Source of the DNA: Rhodobacter sp.
GTDB lineage: Bacteria > Pseudomonadota > Alphaproteobacteria > Rhodobacterales > Rhodobacteraceae
Length of the DNA stretch: 43,930 nucleotides
NCBI GenBank assembly: GCA_027482795.1
Contig: JAIXVS010000284.1
Location: 1-43,930 of the forward strand
Direction: 5' to 3'
Shown: in pieces, positions 1-9,186 of the stretch
Position numbering within the stretch: position 1 is the first letter of the stretch
How the letters are laid out: the number at the start of each line of letters is the position of its first letter
Program-made: the position numbers and the translations under genes
Notes under the pieces: model-generated
What the model was told of the DNA's origin: nothing
The model's database searches: none
What the model saw: only the letters and a program-made list of their open reading frames with translations

Positions 1-1602
1 CTGATGGCGCGGGTGGGCAGTTTGGATGACCACCGCGAATTTAGCGAAACGGCCCATTCCACCCCCGAACTTTCTGCCCTCATCCGCCGCGCGGGGGCAG
101 AGGGCACCGTGATGCTGAAAAATGATGGCGGGCTTTTGCCCCTGCCCACAACTGGCACTCTGGCGGTGATTGGCCCCAATGCCAAAACCGCGCAGATCAT
201 GGGGGGCGGGTCGGCCCAGCTGAACCCGCATTACGCGATTTCTCCCTATGACGGGCTGGCGGCTGCGATGGGCGAGGGGGCACTGACCTATTCGGCAGGA
301 TGCACCAACCATCGGTGGGAGCCTGTGTTGCAAGGCCCACTGTCGGTGGAATTCTTTGCAGGGCGCGAATTGAAGGGCCCTGCGCTGGGCACGGGTACAA
401 TGGACAGTGCCGAGGCGTTTTGGATTCCGCCACTGGCGGGCGGCGCAGTAGACCCTGCCAATTTCTCGGCCCGTATTCGCGGCACATTCACCCCCGATCA
501 GGGCGGCATACACCGCGTTGGGGCTGTCAGCGCTGGCTTTGCCCGCGTTTATGTCAACGGCCATCTGATCGCCAATGCGTGGGACGGCTGGAAAAAGGGC
601 CGAACATTTTTTGAAGAGGGCTGCGATGAGGTGGTGGGCGAGGTTGACCTTCCCGCAGGCCAGCCTGCCGAAGTGGTGATCGAATTTGCCAACCGCCCCG
701 CCGATAATTTGGTTTTTTCGGCGCTTCGTATTGGTATTGGCCGCCCGATGGGTGACGGTGATATTGCCGAGGCGGCCCGCGTCGCAGCAGGTGCTGACCG
801 CGCTGTGGTCTTCGTGGGCCGCAATGCCCAGTGGGATACCGAAGGGTCTGATCTGGAAAATATCCGCCTGCCCGGCCGTCAGGACGAACTGGTTGCGGCC
901 GTGCTGGCGGCCAACCCCAACACCGTTATCGTGCTGCAAACTGGCGGCCCCGTGGAAATGCCCTGGCTGGATCGCGCCCCCGCGCTGTTGCAGGCGTGGT
1001 ACGCGGGGCAGGAAACGGGCCATGCCATTGCAGATGTTTTGCTGGGGCTGGCCGAGCCAAAAGGCCGCCTTGCCCAAACCTTTCCCCGCCGCTGGAACGA
1101 CAACCCCACCCATTCCCAAGATGCCGAGATTTACCCTGGCCTAAGCGGCCAAGTCCGCTATGAGGAAGGCGTTTTCATCGGCTATCGCCATTACGACCGC
1201 CACGGCGTGGCCCCCTTGTTCCCCTTTGGCTTTGGGCTGACGCATACCAACTTTGCCTTGTCCAATCTGCGCATTGGCGCAGATTTGCAGGCGCGGGTGA
1301 CTGTTGCAAATACAGGCGCGCAGGCGGGCACGGCGGTGGTGCAACTGTATGTTGCCCCGCAAGACGCCCCCATCCAGCGCCCAGAAAAGGAACTGAAAGC
1401 CTTTGCCAAGGTTGAACTGGCTGCGGGCGAGGCGCGGGACATAACGCTGCACTTAACCGCCCGCGATTTTGCCTATTGGGATGTGGGCGCGCGGGGCTGG
1501 CACGTGGCGGCGGGCAGCTACACCCTACATGCGGGCTTATCGGCGGCGGATATTCAAACCAGCGCCAGTATCGCCATGGGCGAATCGCGCATCGCCCCCT
1601 AA
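1..1602 (+). CDS. Glycoside hydrolase family 3 (beta-glucosidase-like), C-terminal part with PA14 insert; truncated by window edge
   Basis: The reading frame is open to the first base, so the true start and the N-terminal TIM-barrel domain lie outside the window. What remains is the GH3 C-terminal alpha/beta sandwich, beginning with EGTVMLKNDGGLLPL and GPNAKTAQIMGGGS. It is interrupted at about residues 105-250 by a PA14-like beta domain (ARIRGTFTPDQGGIHRVG) and resumes at DRAVVFVGRNAQWDTEGSDL. The last ~120 residues, from PLFPFGFGLTHTNF, look like the fibronectin III-like domain of bacterial beta-glucosidases. Such enzymes release terminal glucose or related sugars from beta-glycosides. Localisation cannot be judged without the N-terminus. 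A glycosyltransferase-like gene follows 62 bases after the stop on the same strand. The family is clear; the substrate is not. Confidence 0.9.
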   Translation: MMARVGSLDDHREFSETAHSTPELSALIRRAGAEGTVMLKNDGGLLPLPTTGTLAVIGPNAKTAQIMGGGSAQLNPHYAISPYDGLAAAMGEGALTYSAGCTNHRWEPVLQGPLSVEFFAGRELKGPALGTGTMDSAEAFWIPPLAGGAVDPANFSARIRGTFTPDQGGIHRVGAVSAGFARVYVNGHLIANAWDGWKKGRTFFEEGCDEVVGEVDLPAGQPAEVVIEFANRPADNLVFSALRIGIGRPMGDGDIAEAARVAAGADRAVVFVGRNAQWDTEGSDLENIRLPGRQDELVAAVLAANPNTVIVLQTGGPVEMPWLDRAPALLQAWYAGQETGHAIADVLLGLAEPKGRLAQTFPRRWNDNPTHSQDAEIYPGLSGQVRYEEGVFIGYRHYDRHGVAPLFPFGFGLTHTNFALSNLRIGADLQARVTVANTGAQAGTAVVQLYVAPQDAPIQRPEKELKAFAKVELAAGEARDITLHLTARDFAYWDVGARGWHVAAGSYTLHAGLSAADIQTSASIAMGESRIAP

Positions 1603-1664
1603 CCGATTGCGTGCGCGCTTTGGCCCCGTTAGCATGGGGCAAAAGGCAGCACGGGGCAGGGGGC

Positions 1665-2420
1665 ATGGTAGGGTCGATTGATTTGGTGATGATTTGTGGG
1701 CGCAGGCCCAGCCTGCTTTCGCAAACTTTGGCCAGTTTTGGCGCGCGGATGTTCCCGCATTTTCGCTTTGCCAATGTGATTGCCAATATCGACCCGTTCA
1801 TGGGGGATGCGGCGGCGGGGGATGACTGCGCAGAATTGCTGCGCGCCGCATTTCCGCCCGAAACCACCCAGCTTCATATCTTTCGCCCCGAAACGGCGGG
1901 CTTTGCAGCGGCTGTGCAGCGCGCGTGGCAGGCGACGAAATCTGATTTTGTGTTCCACATGGAAGATGATTGGACAGCGCGCGAAGATATCAACCCGCAG
2001 CCATTCTTTGATCTGCTGGCCGCCGAGGACGTTCAGGCCGTCACCTTGGTCTGCGCCACCAAACACACACGCGGGTTGCCGCATCAAACTTACCGCCGCA
2101 TCACCCGCAGCCCGCGCGGATATATTTTGAAAGACGAGTTGATAAACGCCTTTTCGACATCGCCCGGCATGTTCAAAGGCCCGTTTTTGCGGGCGGCGGC
2201 AGACCTGCTTGACACCCGCCTTGACCCCGAAAAGCAGTTTTTCAAAGGGCTAAATCCCGCGCTAGAGGAGATGGCCCTACCCTATCGATGCATGTTTCTG
2301 CGCGGCGCAAACGAACGCGATGCGATTGACGATATTGGCCGCGATTACCGCGACCAATTGGGCCTGAAAAAGCTGCTGATTGATGGTCAGGCGGTGTGGG
2401 AGCCTGCCCAGCAGGGGTGA
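1665..2420 (+). CDS. GT-A-like glycosyltransferase (family 2 type), 251 aa
   Basis: The ORF track starts this frame at 1476, inside the GH3 gene. I prefer the ATG at 1665 because it follows a purine-rich GGGGCAGGGGG stretch and begins with a normal fold (MVGSIDLVMICGRRPSLL). The protein has the layout of a small GT-A glycosyltransferase: an N-terminal strand with the sugar-nucleotide site, an acceptor-side helix (AAVQRAWQATKSDFVFHMED) and an acidic metal motif MEDDW near residue 100 that resembles the DXD of family 2 enzymes. No membrane segment is visible. It ends immediately next to the converging ecm stop with no gap. The donor and acceptor are unknown. It may be a polysaccharide or protein glycosylating enzyme; general family confidence is moderate. 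Confidence 0.7.
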   Translation: MVGSIDLVMICGRRPSLLSQTLASFGARMFPHFRFANVIANIDPFMGDAAAGDDCAELLRAAFPPETTQLHIFRPETAGFAAAVQRAWQATKSDFVFHMEDDWTAREDINPQPFFDLLAAEDVQAVTLVCATKHTRGLPHQTYRRITRSPRGYILKDELINAFSTSPGMFKGPFLRAAADLLDTRLDPEKQFFKGLNPALEEMALPYRCMFLRGANERDAIDDIGRDYRDQLGLKKLLIDGQAVWEPAQQG

Positions 2421-4388
2421 TTATTCCGCCGCTACAGGAGCTGCATCCACCAGCCCGACAATATCCATCATAATGCGGTTCAGCTCGAAATCCTTGGGCG
2501 TATACACCGCTGCCACGCCTGCCGCGCGCAGGGCGGCGGCATCGTCTTCGGGAATAATGCCGCCCACGACCAGCGGGATGTGACCCAGCCCTTCCTCGCG
2601 CATCCGCGCCAACACATCGCGCACAAGTGGCAGATGACTGCCCGACAGAATGGACAGGCCAATCACATGCGGGCGCTGCTGCGCCGCCGCTTCGATGATT
2701 TGCGCAGGCGTCAGACGAATACCTTCGTAATGAATGTCCATGCCGCAATCGCGCGCGCGGGCGGCGATTTGTTCGGCCCCGTTGGAATGGCCATCAAGCC
2801 CAGGTTTGCCCACAAGGAATGACAGCGGGCGGCCAAGCTTGGCCGAGACTGCCTGCACCGCCTCGCGGATCGGCTCAAGCCCTTCGGTGCGGTTGGACGG
2901 GGATTTCGACACCCCCGTGGGCGCGCGATATTCGCCAAAGGCGCTGCGGGCAACGGCGGCCCATTCGCCCGTGGTCACGCCCGCGCGCGCCGCCGCAATG
3001 GATGCGGGCATGATATTTGCCCCCGAAACTGCCGCCGCGCGCAGCGCCTCTAACGCGGCCTGCACCGCACCGCCATCGCGCGCGCCGCGCCACGCGGCTA
3101 GGCGCGCAATCTGGTCGGCCTCGGCGGCAGGATCCGATTGCATGATCGATCCATCGCCAGCGGTCAGCGGGCTTTCTTCGCCCTTAGCCCAACGGTTCAC
3201 GCCCACAACCACTGTCTCGCCGCGCTCTATGCGGGCGATGCGTTCGGCGTTGCTGTCGACCAAGCGGCCCTTCATATAGTCAATCGCGGCCACCGCCCCG
3301 CCCATCGCATCAATGCGCGCCAATTCCTCGCGTGCGCCCTGCGCAAGTTCGGCCACCTTGCGGTCAATCGCGGGGTTGCCATCGAACAAATCGTCATATT
3401 CCAAAAGATCGGTCTCATAGGCCAAGACCTGCTGCATCCGCAGCGACCATTGCTGATCCCATGGGCGCGGCAGGCCCAGCGCCTCGTTCCAAGCGGGCAG
3501 TTGCACGGCGCGGGCGCGGGCGTTTTTGGAAAGGGTAACAGCCAGCATTTCAATCAAAATGCGGTAGACGTTGTTTTCGGGCTGCTGTTCGGTCAGGCCC
3601 AAACTGTTCACCTGCACGCCGTAGCGGAAACGGCGATACTTAGCATCCGTAATGCCATAGCGGCTTTCACAAATTTCGTCCCACAACTGCACAAAGGCGC
3701 GCATTTTGCACAGTTCGGTCACAAAACGAATGCCCGCATTCACAAAGAATGAAATCCGCCCCACCATCGCAGGAAAATCGGCGGGTGCCACTTTGCCGCG
3801 TAAATCGTCCAGCACCGCGCAGGCCGTGGCCAGCGCAAAGGCCAATTCCTGCTGCGGCGTCGCCCCCGCCTCTTGCAGATGATAGCTGCAAATATTCATC
3901 GGGTTCCATTTGGGCAAATGGGTTTGGGTATAGGCCGCCACATCGGTAATCATCCGCAGGCTGGGTTTGGGCGGAAAAATGTAGGTGCCGCGCGAAAGAT
4001 ATTCCTTAATCAGATCATTCTGCACGGTGCCTTGCAGGGCGGAAATATCTGCGCCTTGTTCTTCGGCCACGGCGATATACAGCGCCAGCAGCCACGGAGC
4101 TGTCGCGTTGATCGTCATCGATGTGTTCATTTGCTGCAAGGGAATGGCATCAAACAGCGCGCGCATATCGCCCAAATGGCAAATCGGCACGCCAACCTTG
4201 CCCACCTCGCCGCGCGCCAGTTCATGATCCGAATCATATCCCGTTTGTGTGGGCAGATCGAAGGCCACCGATAGGCCCGTCTGCCCCTTGGCCAAATTGC
4301 CGCGATGTAGCGCGTTAGATGCTGCCGCCGTAGAATGGCCCGCATAGGTGCGAAACAGCCAAGGTTGATCTTTTTGCGTGTCAGTCAT
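2421..4388 (-). CDS. ecm: Ethylmalonyl-CoA mutase (coenzyme B12-dependent), 655 aa
   Basis: This enzyme converts (2R)-ethylmalonyl-CoA to (2S)-methylsuccinyl-CoA in the ethylmalonyl-CoA pathway, by which many Rhodobacteraceae assimilate acetyl-CoA without isocitrate lyase. The N-terminal two thirds are the acyl-CoA mutase barrel (GLSVAFDLPTQTGYDSDHEL, then NTSMTINATAPWLLALY). The C-terminal ~130 residues are the cobalamin-binding domain with the base-off motif DGHSNG (DxHxxG), followed by GLSILSGSH and VVGGIIPEDD. I moved the start from 4421 to the ATG at 4388 (MTDTQKDQPWLF), which has an AAAGG site and fits the family N-terminus. The gene is divergent from the acyltransferase, with ccrA beyond it. 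Assignment to ecm rather than methylmalonyl-CoA mutase rests on sequence feel plus the ccr neighbourhood. Confidence 0.93.
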   Translation of the reverse strand: MTDTQKDQPWLFRTYAGHSTAAASNALHRGNLAKGQTGLSVAFDLPTQTGYDSDHELARGEVGKVGVPICHLGDMRALFDAIPLQQMNTSMTINATAPWLLALYIAVAEEQGADISALQGTVQNDLIKEYLSRGTYIFPPKPSLRMITDVAAYTQTHLPKWNPMNICSYHLQEAGATPQQELAFALATACAVLDDLRGKVAPADFPAMVGRISFFVNAGIRFVTELCKMRAFVQLWDEICESRYGITDAKYRRFRYGVQVNSLGLTEQQPENNVYRILIEMLAVTLSKNARARAVQLPAWNEALGLPRPWDQQWSLRMQQVLAYETDLLEYDDLFDGNPAIDRKVAELAQGAREELARIDAMGGAVAAIDYMKGRLVDSNAERIARIERGETVVVGVNRWAKGEESPLTAGDGSIMQSDPAAEADQIARLAAWRGARDGGAVQAALEALRAAAVSGANIMPASIAAARAGVTTGEWAAVARSAFGEYRAPTGVSKSPSNRTEGLEPIREAVQAVSAKLGRPLSFLVGKPGLDGHSNGAEQIAARARDCGMDIHYEGIRLTPAQIIEAAAQQRPHVIGLSILSGSHLPLVRDVLARMREEGLGHIPLVVGGIIPEDDAAALRAAGVAAVYTPKDFELNRIMMDIVGLVDAAPVAAE

Positions 4389-4516
4389 GGCGCGGCCTTT
4401 GGGTAATTTAATTTCGTGCAAAGATCACTAAGCGCAATTTTAGATCAATGTCAATCGCTGCGCTGCGGCGTGGGCAGGGACTTTACCGCCGCCCCATTTC
4501 CTGCCAGCCTGCTGCG

Positions 4517-5860
4517 ATGTTTACGCCTGTAACGGTTCCGCTTTGGCTTGCCATCTTGATCGCGCTATTTGCTGGCGTGACCTTTGCGTCGCATTTTTTG
4601 TTCCCCTCGGTGCGCTGGTTTTTTCGCCGCCGTTTTGAAAAGGCGGTCGCCCGTCTGAACGCCCGTCTTGACCGCCCGATCGAGCCGTTCAAACTGGCCC
4701 GCCGCCAAGATATGATTGCGCGGCTTTTGTATGAGCCGCGCGTGCTAGAGGCTGTGGGCGAACACGCGCGCGCGATGAACATTCCCGGCAATGTGGCCCT
4801 GCAAGAGGCCCGCCGCTATGCGCGCGAAATTGTCCCCGCCTTTTCGGCCACGCTGTATTTTGGTTTTGCTATTCGCGCAGCGCGCCCGATGTCGCGCGCG
4901 TTCTACTCGGTGCGCTTGGGCAAACTGGACGCGGCGCTTGCCACTATAAACCCCAAAGACACTGTCGTGTTTGTGATCAACCATCGCAGCAATATGGATT
5001 ATGTGCTGGTTACGTGGCTGGCCGCGCAGCGCACCAACCTGTCTTATGCGGTGGGCGAATGGGCGCGAATATGGCCGTTTTCGCGCCTGATCCGCGCGAT
5101 GGGGGCCTATTTTATTCGCCGCACCTCGCGCAACACCCTCTATCGGCGTGTGCTGGCCCGCTATGTTCAAATGGCGACCGAGGAGGGCACAACACAGGCG
5201 ATTTTCCCCGAAGGCGGGTTATCGCTGTCGGGCGAAATTGGCGGCGCAAAGATGGGCCTGCTGTCTTATATCGCTGCCGCCGATATGCCGCATGGCCGCG
5301 ATGTGGTGTTTGTGCCCGTGGGTCTGGCCTATGACCGCGTGCTGGAAGACCGTATTCTGGTGCGTGCCAATCTGGCAGGAACGCGGCAGTTCAAGGCCAG
5401 CATCGGCGAAGCTTTGGCCTTTGCCGCGCGGGTGGGCTGGCATATTCTGCGCCGCCGTTTTCGCGGGTTTGGCATGGCCGCCGCTGCCTTTGGCGCACCG
5501 ATTTCGCTGCGCAATCATCAGGGCGGGATTGAGGATTTGGGCGCAAAGCTGATGGCGGCTATTGCGGATGTGGTACCTGTTTTGCCCGTGCCGCTGATCG
5601 CTGCCCTATTGCTGCGCGGCCCCAAAACGGAAGATGCGCTTTTGGCCATGGCCACCGCCACCATTTCCGATTTAGCCCGTGTTGGCGCAGTTCTGAAACT
5701 GCCTAAACCCGACCTACTGCTTGCCTCTGGCCTGCGCCCGTTGATTGCGCGGGGGATTGTGGCAGGCGATTTAACCCCCATCGAAACGCCGCTGTTGCAG
5801 TTTTACGCCGCACCCATGCAGCACTGGCTAAATCAGATTGCTGCATCGCGGCAGACATAA
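4517..5860 (+). CDS. PlsB-like glycerol-3-phosphate / lysophosphatidate acyltransferase, 447 aa
   Basis: The protein carries the PlsB/PlsC acyltransferase blocks: NHRSNMD (HX4D catalytic motif) near residue 156, the acceptor-binding FPEGG block near residue 231, and a later hydrophobic VVFVPVGLAYDR block. One membrane segment lies close to the N-terminus (VPLWLAILIALFAGVTFASH). It should acylate glycerol-3-phosphate or its 1-acyl derivative at the inner membrane. The ORF track begins at 4448; I chose the ATG at 4517 (MFTPVTVPLW), which puts the membrane segment at the start as I recall for rhodobacterial homologues, although no strong Shine-Dalgarno site is visible at either codon. It sits between ecm and ccrA, an arrangement I recall from other Rhodobacteraceae; a functional link to the ethylmalonyl-CoA pathway is only inferred. 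Confidence 0.85.
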   Translation: MFTPVTVPLWLAILIALFAGVTFASHFLFPSVRWFFRRRFEKAVARLNARLDRPIEPFKLARRQDMIARLLYEPRVLEAVGEHARAMNIPGNVALQEARRYAREIVPAFSATLYFGFAIRAARPMSRAFYSVRLGKLDAALATINPKDTVVFVINHRSNMDYVLVTWLAAQRTNLSYAVGEWARIWPFSRLIRAMGAYFIRRTSRNTLYRRVLARYVQMATEEGTTQAIFPEGGLSLSGEIGGAKMGLLSYIAAADMPHGRDVVFVPVGLAYDRVLEDRILVRANLAGTRQFKASIGEALAFAARVGWHILRRRFRGFGMAAAAFGAPISLRNHQGGIEDLGAKLMAAIADVVPVLPVPLIAALLLRGPKTEDALLAMATATISDLARVGAVLKLPKPDLLLASGLRPLIARGIVAGDLTPIETPLLQFYAAPMQHWLNQIAASRQT

Positions 5861-5963
5861 AATTACAAAAAAGATATTTTTTTGGTTGCATTATTGCGTG
5901 GCGGTTGTGTAAATGCCCGGCAAGCGCCCGATTCTGCGGCGCAGCACTTTGCTGGAGATGACG

Positions 5964-7247
5964 ATGGCCCTAGATACCGCCCCCCAATATGCGGCCCCAA
6001 TCAAAGACCTGTATGACATTGGCGAAATGCCCCCCATGGGCCATGTCCCCGCCAAAATGTACGCGTGGTCAATCCGCCGCGAACGCCACGGCGAACCCGA
6101 CAGCGCCATGCAAATCGAGGTGGTCGATACATGGAAAATCGACAGCCACGAAGTGCTGGTTTTGGTGATGGCAGCAGGGGTCAATTATAACGGGGTTTGG
6201 GCAGCGCTGGGCGTTCCGATCAGCCCGTTTGATGGCCACAAACAGCCCTTTCATGTTGCAGGCTCTGATGCGGCTGGAATTGTTTGGGCCGTGGGGGATA
6301 AGGTCAAACGCTGGAAGGTTGGCGACGAGGTGGTCATCCATTGCAACCAAGACGATGGCGATGACGAAGATTGCAACGGCGGCGATCCGATGTATTCGCC
6401 CAGCCAGCGCATTTGGGGCTATGAGACCCCCGATGGCAGCTTTTCGCAGTTCACCCGCGTGCAGGCGCAGCAGCTTATGCCCCGCCCGCGCCATCTGACA
6501 TGGGAAGAATCCGCCTGCTATACCTTAACCCTTGCCACCGCTTATCGCATGTTGTTTGGCCACGAGCCGCACGATTTGAAGCCAGGCCAAAACGTACTGG
6601 TCTGGGGCGCGTCAGGCGGGCTGGGCTCTTACGCGATTCAGTTGATAAACACCGCAGGGGCCAATGCGATTGGCGTCATTTCTGAAGAGGATAAACGCGA
6701 TTTCGTGATGGGTCTTGGCGCAAAGGGCGTCATCAACCGCAAGGACTTTTCCTGCTGGGGGCAGATGCCCACCGTGAACACACCCGAATATAACGACTGG
6801 CTGAAAGAGGCCCGCCGCTTTGGCAAAGCCATTTGGGACATAACGGGCAAGGGCGTGAATGTGGATATGGTGTTCGAACATCCGGGCGAGGCGACCTTTC
6901 CCGTATCCTCTCTTGTGTGCAAAAAGGGCGGTATGGTGGTGATCTGCGCGGGCACCACGGGTTTTAACTGCACTTTTGACGTGCGCTATATGTGGATGCA
7001 TCAAAAACGCCTGCAAGGCAGCCATTTTGCCCATTTGAAACAGGCCGCCGCCGCCAATAAGCTGATGATCGAGCGCCGCCTTGATCCGTGCATGTCCGAA
7101 GTGTTCCCTTGGGCCGATATCCCTGCCGCACATACGCTGATGCGCCAGAACAAACATAAGCCCGGCAATATGGCGGTGCTGGTGCAAGCGCCCCGCACGG
7201 GCCTGCGCACCTTTGATGACACGCTGGAAGCATCGCGCAACCGCTAA
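5964..7247 (+). CDS. ccrA: Crotonyl-CoA carboxylase/reductase, 427 aa
   Basis: This is the key enzyme of the ethylmalonyl-CoA pathway: it reduces crotonyl-CoA with NADPH while fixing CO2, giving ethylmalonyl-CoA. It belongs to the medium-chain dehydrogenase/reductase superfamily; the nucleotide-binding loop is VLVWGASGGLGSYAIQLI. Very characteristic stretches are VNYNGVW, HCNQDDGDDEDCNGGDP and KRLQGSHFAHLKQAAAANKL. The ATG at 5964 (MALDTAPQ) is preferred to 5913 because GGAG sits 5-8 bases before it and the Rhodobacter enzyme starts MALD. The last residues RTGLRTFDDTLEASRNR match the family end, so the gene is complete. The intergenic stretch in front is AT-rich (5861-5963) and probably holds the promoter. 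A GC-rich hairpin follows the stop. Confidence 0.97.
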   Translation: MALDTAPQYAAPIKDLYDIGEMPPMGHVPAKMYAWSIRRERHGEPDSAMQIEVVDTWKIDSHEVLVLVMAAGVNYNGVWAALGVPISPFDGHKQPFHVAGSDAAGIVWAVGDKVKRWKVGDEVVIHCNQDDGDDEDCNGGDPMYSPSQRIWGYETPDGSFSQFTRVQAQQLMPRPRHLTWEESACYTLTLATAYRMLFGHEPHDLKPGQNVLVWGASGGLGSYAIQLINTAGANAIGVISEEDKRDFVMGLGAKGVINRKDFSCWGQMPTVNTPEYNDWLKEARRFGKAIWDITGKGVNVDMVFEHPGEATFPVSSLVCKKGGMVVICAGTTGFNCTFDVRYMWMHQKRLQGSHFAHLKQAAAANKLMIERRLDPCMSEVFPWADIPAAHTLMRQNKHKPGNMAVLVQAPRTGLRTFDDTLEASRNR

Positions 7248-7265
7248 GGTGCAGCAGCACGGCGC

Positions 7266-7295
7266 GACAGGCCAGCCCAATGCGGCTGGCCTGTC
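7266..7295 (+). terminator. Strong hairpin behind ccrA (no clear U-tract)
   Basis: GACAGGCCAGCC and GGCTGGCCTGTC form a perfect 12-bp stem around the hexamer loop CAATGC, starting 18 bases after the ccrA stop. The following sequence is ACATTTGG, so the uridine tract of a textbook intrinsic terminator is missing. It may stop transcription, block 3' exonucleases, or simply be a conserved 3' structure. Confidence 0.5.
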
Positions 7296-7411
7296 ACATT
7301 TGGCCTAAATTGTATTCAAATTTGATACAGTTTGTTTCCATCCGCATAGGTACCCCCCCTGATCTATAGCGCCTATATCTAAAGTTGTTGATGTATCAGT
7401 GCGGGTGTACC

Positions 7412-7582
7412 ATGCGCCACGATTGGATTTTTGACGTTTTGACCGATCTGCGCAGTTACGCCGAGAAAAACGACTTGCCCGCCATTGCGCAGCAGGCTGC
7501 AATCGCGCTGGATGTGGCGCGCAAAGAGCTGACGGATAAGACAAAATCCGAACAGGCAGGCGAAGACCAGTCGCAAAGCTGA
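7412..7582 (+). CDS. Small conserved hypothetical protein, 56 aa
   Basis: A short frame starting MRHDWIFDVLTDLRSYAEKN. The ORF track begins nine codons earlier at 7385, but MRHDWI is a start I recall for similar small proteins of Rhodobacteraceae. The protein is predicted helical and rich in Ala, Glu and Lys toward its end, with no membrane segment or cysteine pair. No good Shine-Dalgarno site is visible. It lies 44 bases upstream of the helicase gene on the same strand and may be cotranscribed with it. I do not know its function. The composition resembles neighbouring chromosomal genes, which supports it being real. Confidence 0.55.
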   Translation: MRHDWIFDVLTDLRSYAEKNDLPAIAQQAAIALDVARKELTDKTKSEQAGEDQSQS

Positions 7583-7625
7583 TCGGGCATCTGTGCAATG
7601 CCTTCGCCCTGCGCTATGCAGGGGT

Positions 7626-9167
7626 ATGTCCGTGCCAGCCCTGACCTTTTCCGATGACCAAGCCGAAGCGTTTGACCGCGTTTCCGCCGAAATGTTCATG
7701 CATGGCATCGATCTGGAACACGGCGCGCTGACGCCGCGCGCAGAAGGGTCTGCTTCGGTGCTGGCGGTGGTGGGTAAGGCGGGTTCGGGCAAAACCATGC
7801 TGCTTGCCGCGCTGTACCGCGCGCTTGTTGCCGCTGGGGTTGATCTGGTGTCGGGCGATTATGAACCCAAACGCCGCAAAGATCGCCGCACGCTGGCCAT
7901 TTTGGCCCCCACGAACAAGGCCGCATCCGTTCTGCGCCTGCGCGGCGTGCCCGCAACCACCATTCACCGCATTCTTTACACCCCCATCTACGACCCCCAG
8001 TACGAGAAAATCGCCGAATGGCTGACAGGCACGTCCCCTCGCCCCGTTGTTGAAGGGCTGACGGATTTGGCGCTTGACCGCGCCCATGCCTTTTATGCCC
8101 AAGTCCCGTCTATCCCCGGCGCGCTGGCCGCCGCTGGTCTGCGCGGGTCAGATTTTATCAAAGGCTGGAAGCGGCGCGAAGAACCGCTCGACATTGGCTT
8201 TGTTGACGAATCTTCGATGCTGGATGAACGCCAGCTAGACGACCTGCGCGAAATTTTTCCTTCGCTTGTCTTGTTCGGCGATCCTGCGCAACTGGCCCCT
8301 GTGGGCCTGTCGGGCGCGATGGTGTTCGACCGCCTTGGCCAAGGGCGCAAGTTGACCCTATCGCGCATCCACCGCCAAGCGGAAGGTAACCCAATTCTTG
8401 ATCTCGCCCATGCCTTGGGCGACCCTGACCTTAGCTTTGACGCCTTTGATCGGCTGGTGGAAAAGGCCGCCGCAGATGATCCGCGCGTTTTGGTCAGCGA
8501 AAGGGCAGACGCCAGCCTGATGGCGCGCAGCCCTGTTTTGGTTTGGCGCAATGCCACGCGCATTCGTCTGATAAATGCGTTTCGCGCCGCCTACGGCGCA
8601 CCTGAAACTGAACTTCTGGCGGGTGAGCCGCTGATCTGCGATGGCATCGAATTGCCCCTAAAGCACCGCAAAAAGCGCATAGACCTCGAAGCGCGGGGCC
8701 TGATTAAGGGCGCGCAGGTTATCTACCTTGGCCCTGGCAACCGAGATGGTTTTGCCCGCCTGCATGTGGTGGGGGCAGAAGACCCCCAAGTTTCCGCCGC
8801 ATCTATCATCAAAATCGAAAAACCAGACGAGGAAGAACCCTTTATCCCATCTGCCGCCACCATGGGGGCCGCATTCCTGCACGGCGCGGCTGTAACCATC
8901 CACAAGGCGCAAGGCAGCCAATGGGACACGGTGCAGGTCTTTGCGCCCGATCTCTTTGCCGCCGCCCAATCTGGCCGCGCCGAGGTGGGCGTTGCACTGT
9001 GGAAGCGCCTTGCCTATGTTGCCATCACCCGCGCGCAAAATCAGCTGATTTGGGTCACCCGCAACCGCCTTGCCCTGCCCAAAGACCCGCTTTCGGTGGA
9101 TGATCTGCGCGCCGCCCCTGCCGCGCCACTGACGCTGAACAACCCACCGCCGCAAGACCCAAACTAA
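7626..9167 (+). CDS. RecD-like / UvrD-type superfamily 1 ATP-dependent helicase-nuclease subunit, 513 aa
   Basis: Superfamily 1 helicase motifs appear in order: Walker A GKAGSGKT at about residues 50-57, TNKAA (motif Ia) with a following TIHRIL, Walker B IGFVDESSMLDE, FGDPAQLAP (motif III), LSRIHRQAEGNP (motif IV), TIHKAQGSQWD (motif V) and VAITRAQNQLIWVTR (motif VI). The order and the AAA_30/UvrD_C_2 layout match RecD-like ATP-dependent exodeoxyribonucleases. I chose the ATG at 7626 (MSVPALTFSDDQ) over 7593 because an AGGGG run lies just in front and DDQ starts the Q-type motif region. At 513 residues it lacks the N-terminal RecD domain that binds RecBC, so it is a stand-alone RecD2-like or related enzyme. 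The role is probably DNA repair or recombination. Confidence 0.88.
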   Translation: MSVPALTFSDDQAEAFDRVSAEMFMHGIDLEHGALTPRAEGSASVLAVVGKAGSGKTMLLAALYRALVAAGVDLVSGDYEPKRRKDRRTLAILAPTNKAASVLRLRGVPATTIHRILYTPIYDPQYEKIAEWLTGTSPRPVVEGLTDLALDRAHAFYAQVPSIPGALAAAGLRGSDFIKGWKRREEPLDIGFVDESSMLDERQLDDLREIFPSLVLFGDPAQLAPVGLSGAMVFDRLGQGRKLTLSRIHRQAEGNPILDLAHALGDPDLSFDAFDRLVEKAAADDPRVLVSERADASLMARSPVLVWRNATRIRLINAFRAAYGAPETELLAGEPLICDGIELPLKHRKKRIDLEARGLIKGAQVIYLGPGNRDGFARLHVVGAEDPQVSAASIIKIEKPDEEEPFIPSAATMGAAFLHGAAVTIHKAQGSQWDTVQVFAPDLFAAAQSGRAEVGVALWKRLAYVAITRAQNQLIWVTRNRLALPKDPLSVDDLRAAPAAPLTLNNPPPQDPN

Positions 9168-9186
9168 CTCAAAGAAAGAGGCTATG

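Noticed and set aside
1476-1664. Extended N-terminus of the glycosyltransferase at 1476
   Set aside because: Overlaps the GH3 reading frame and translates to an Arg/Gly-rich stretch; ATG at 1665 gives a natural fold start.
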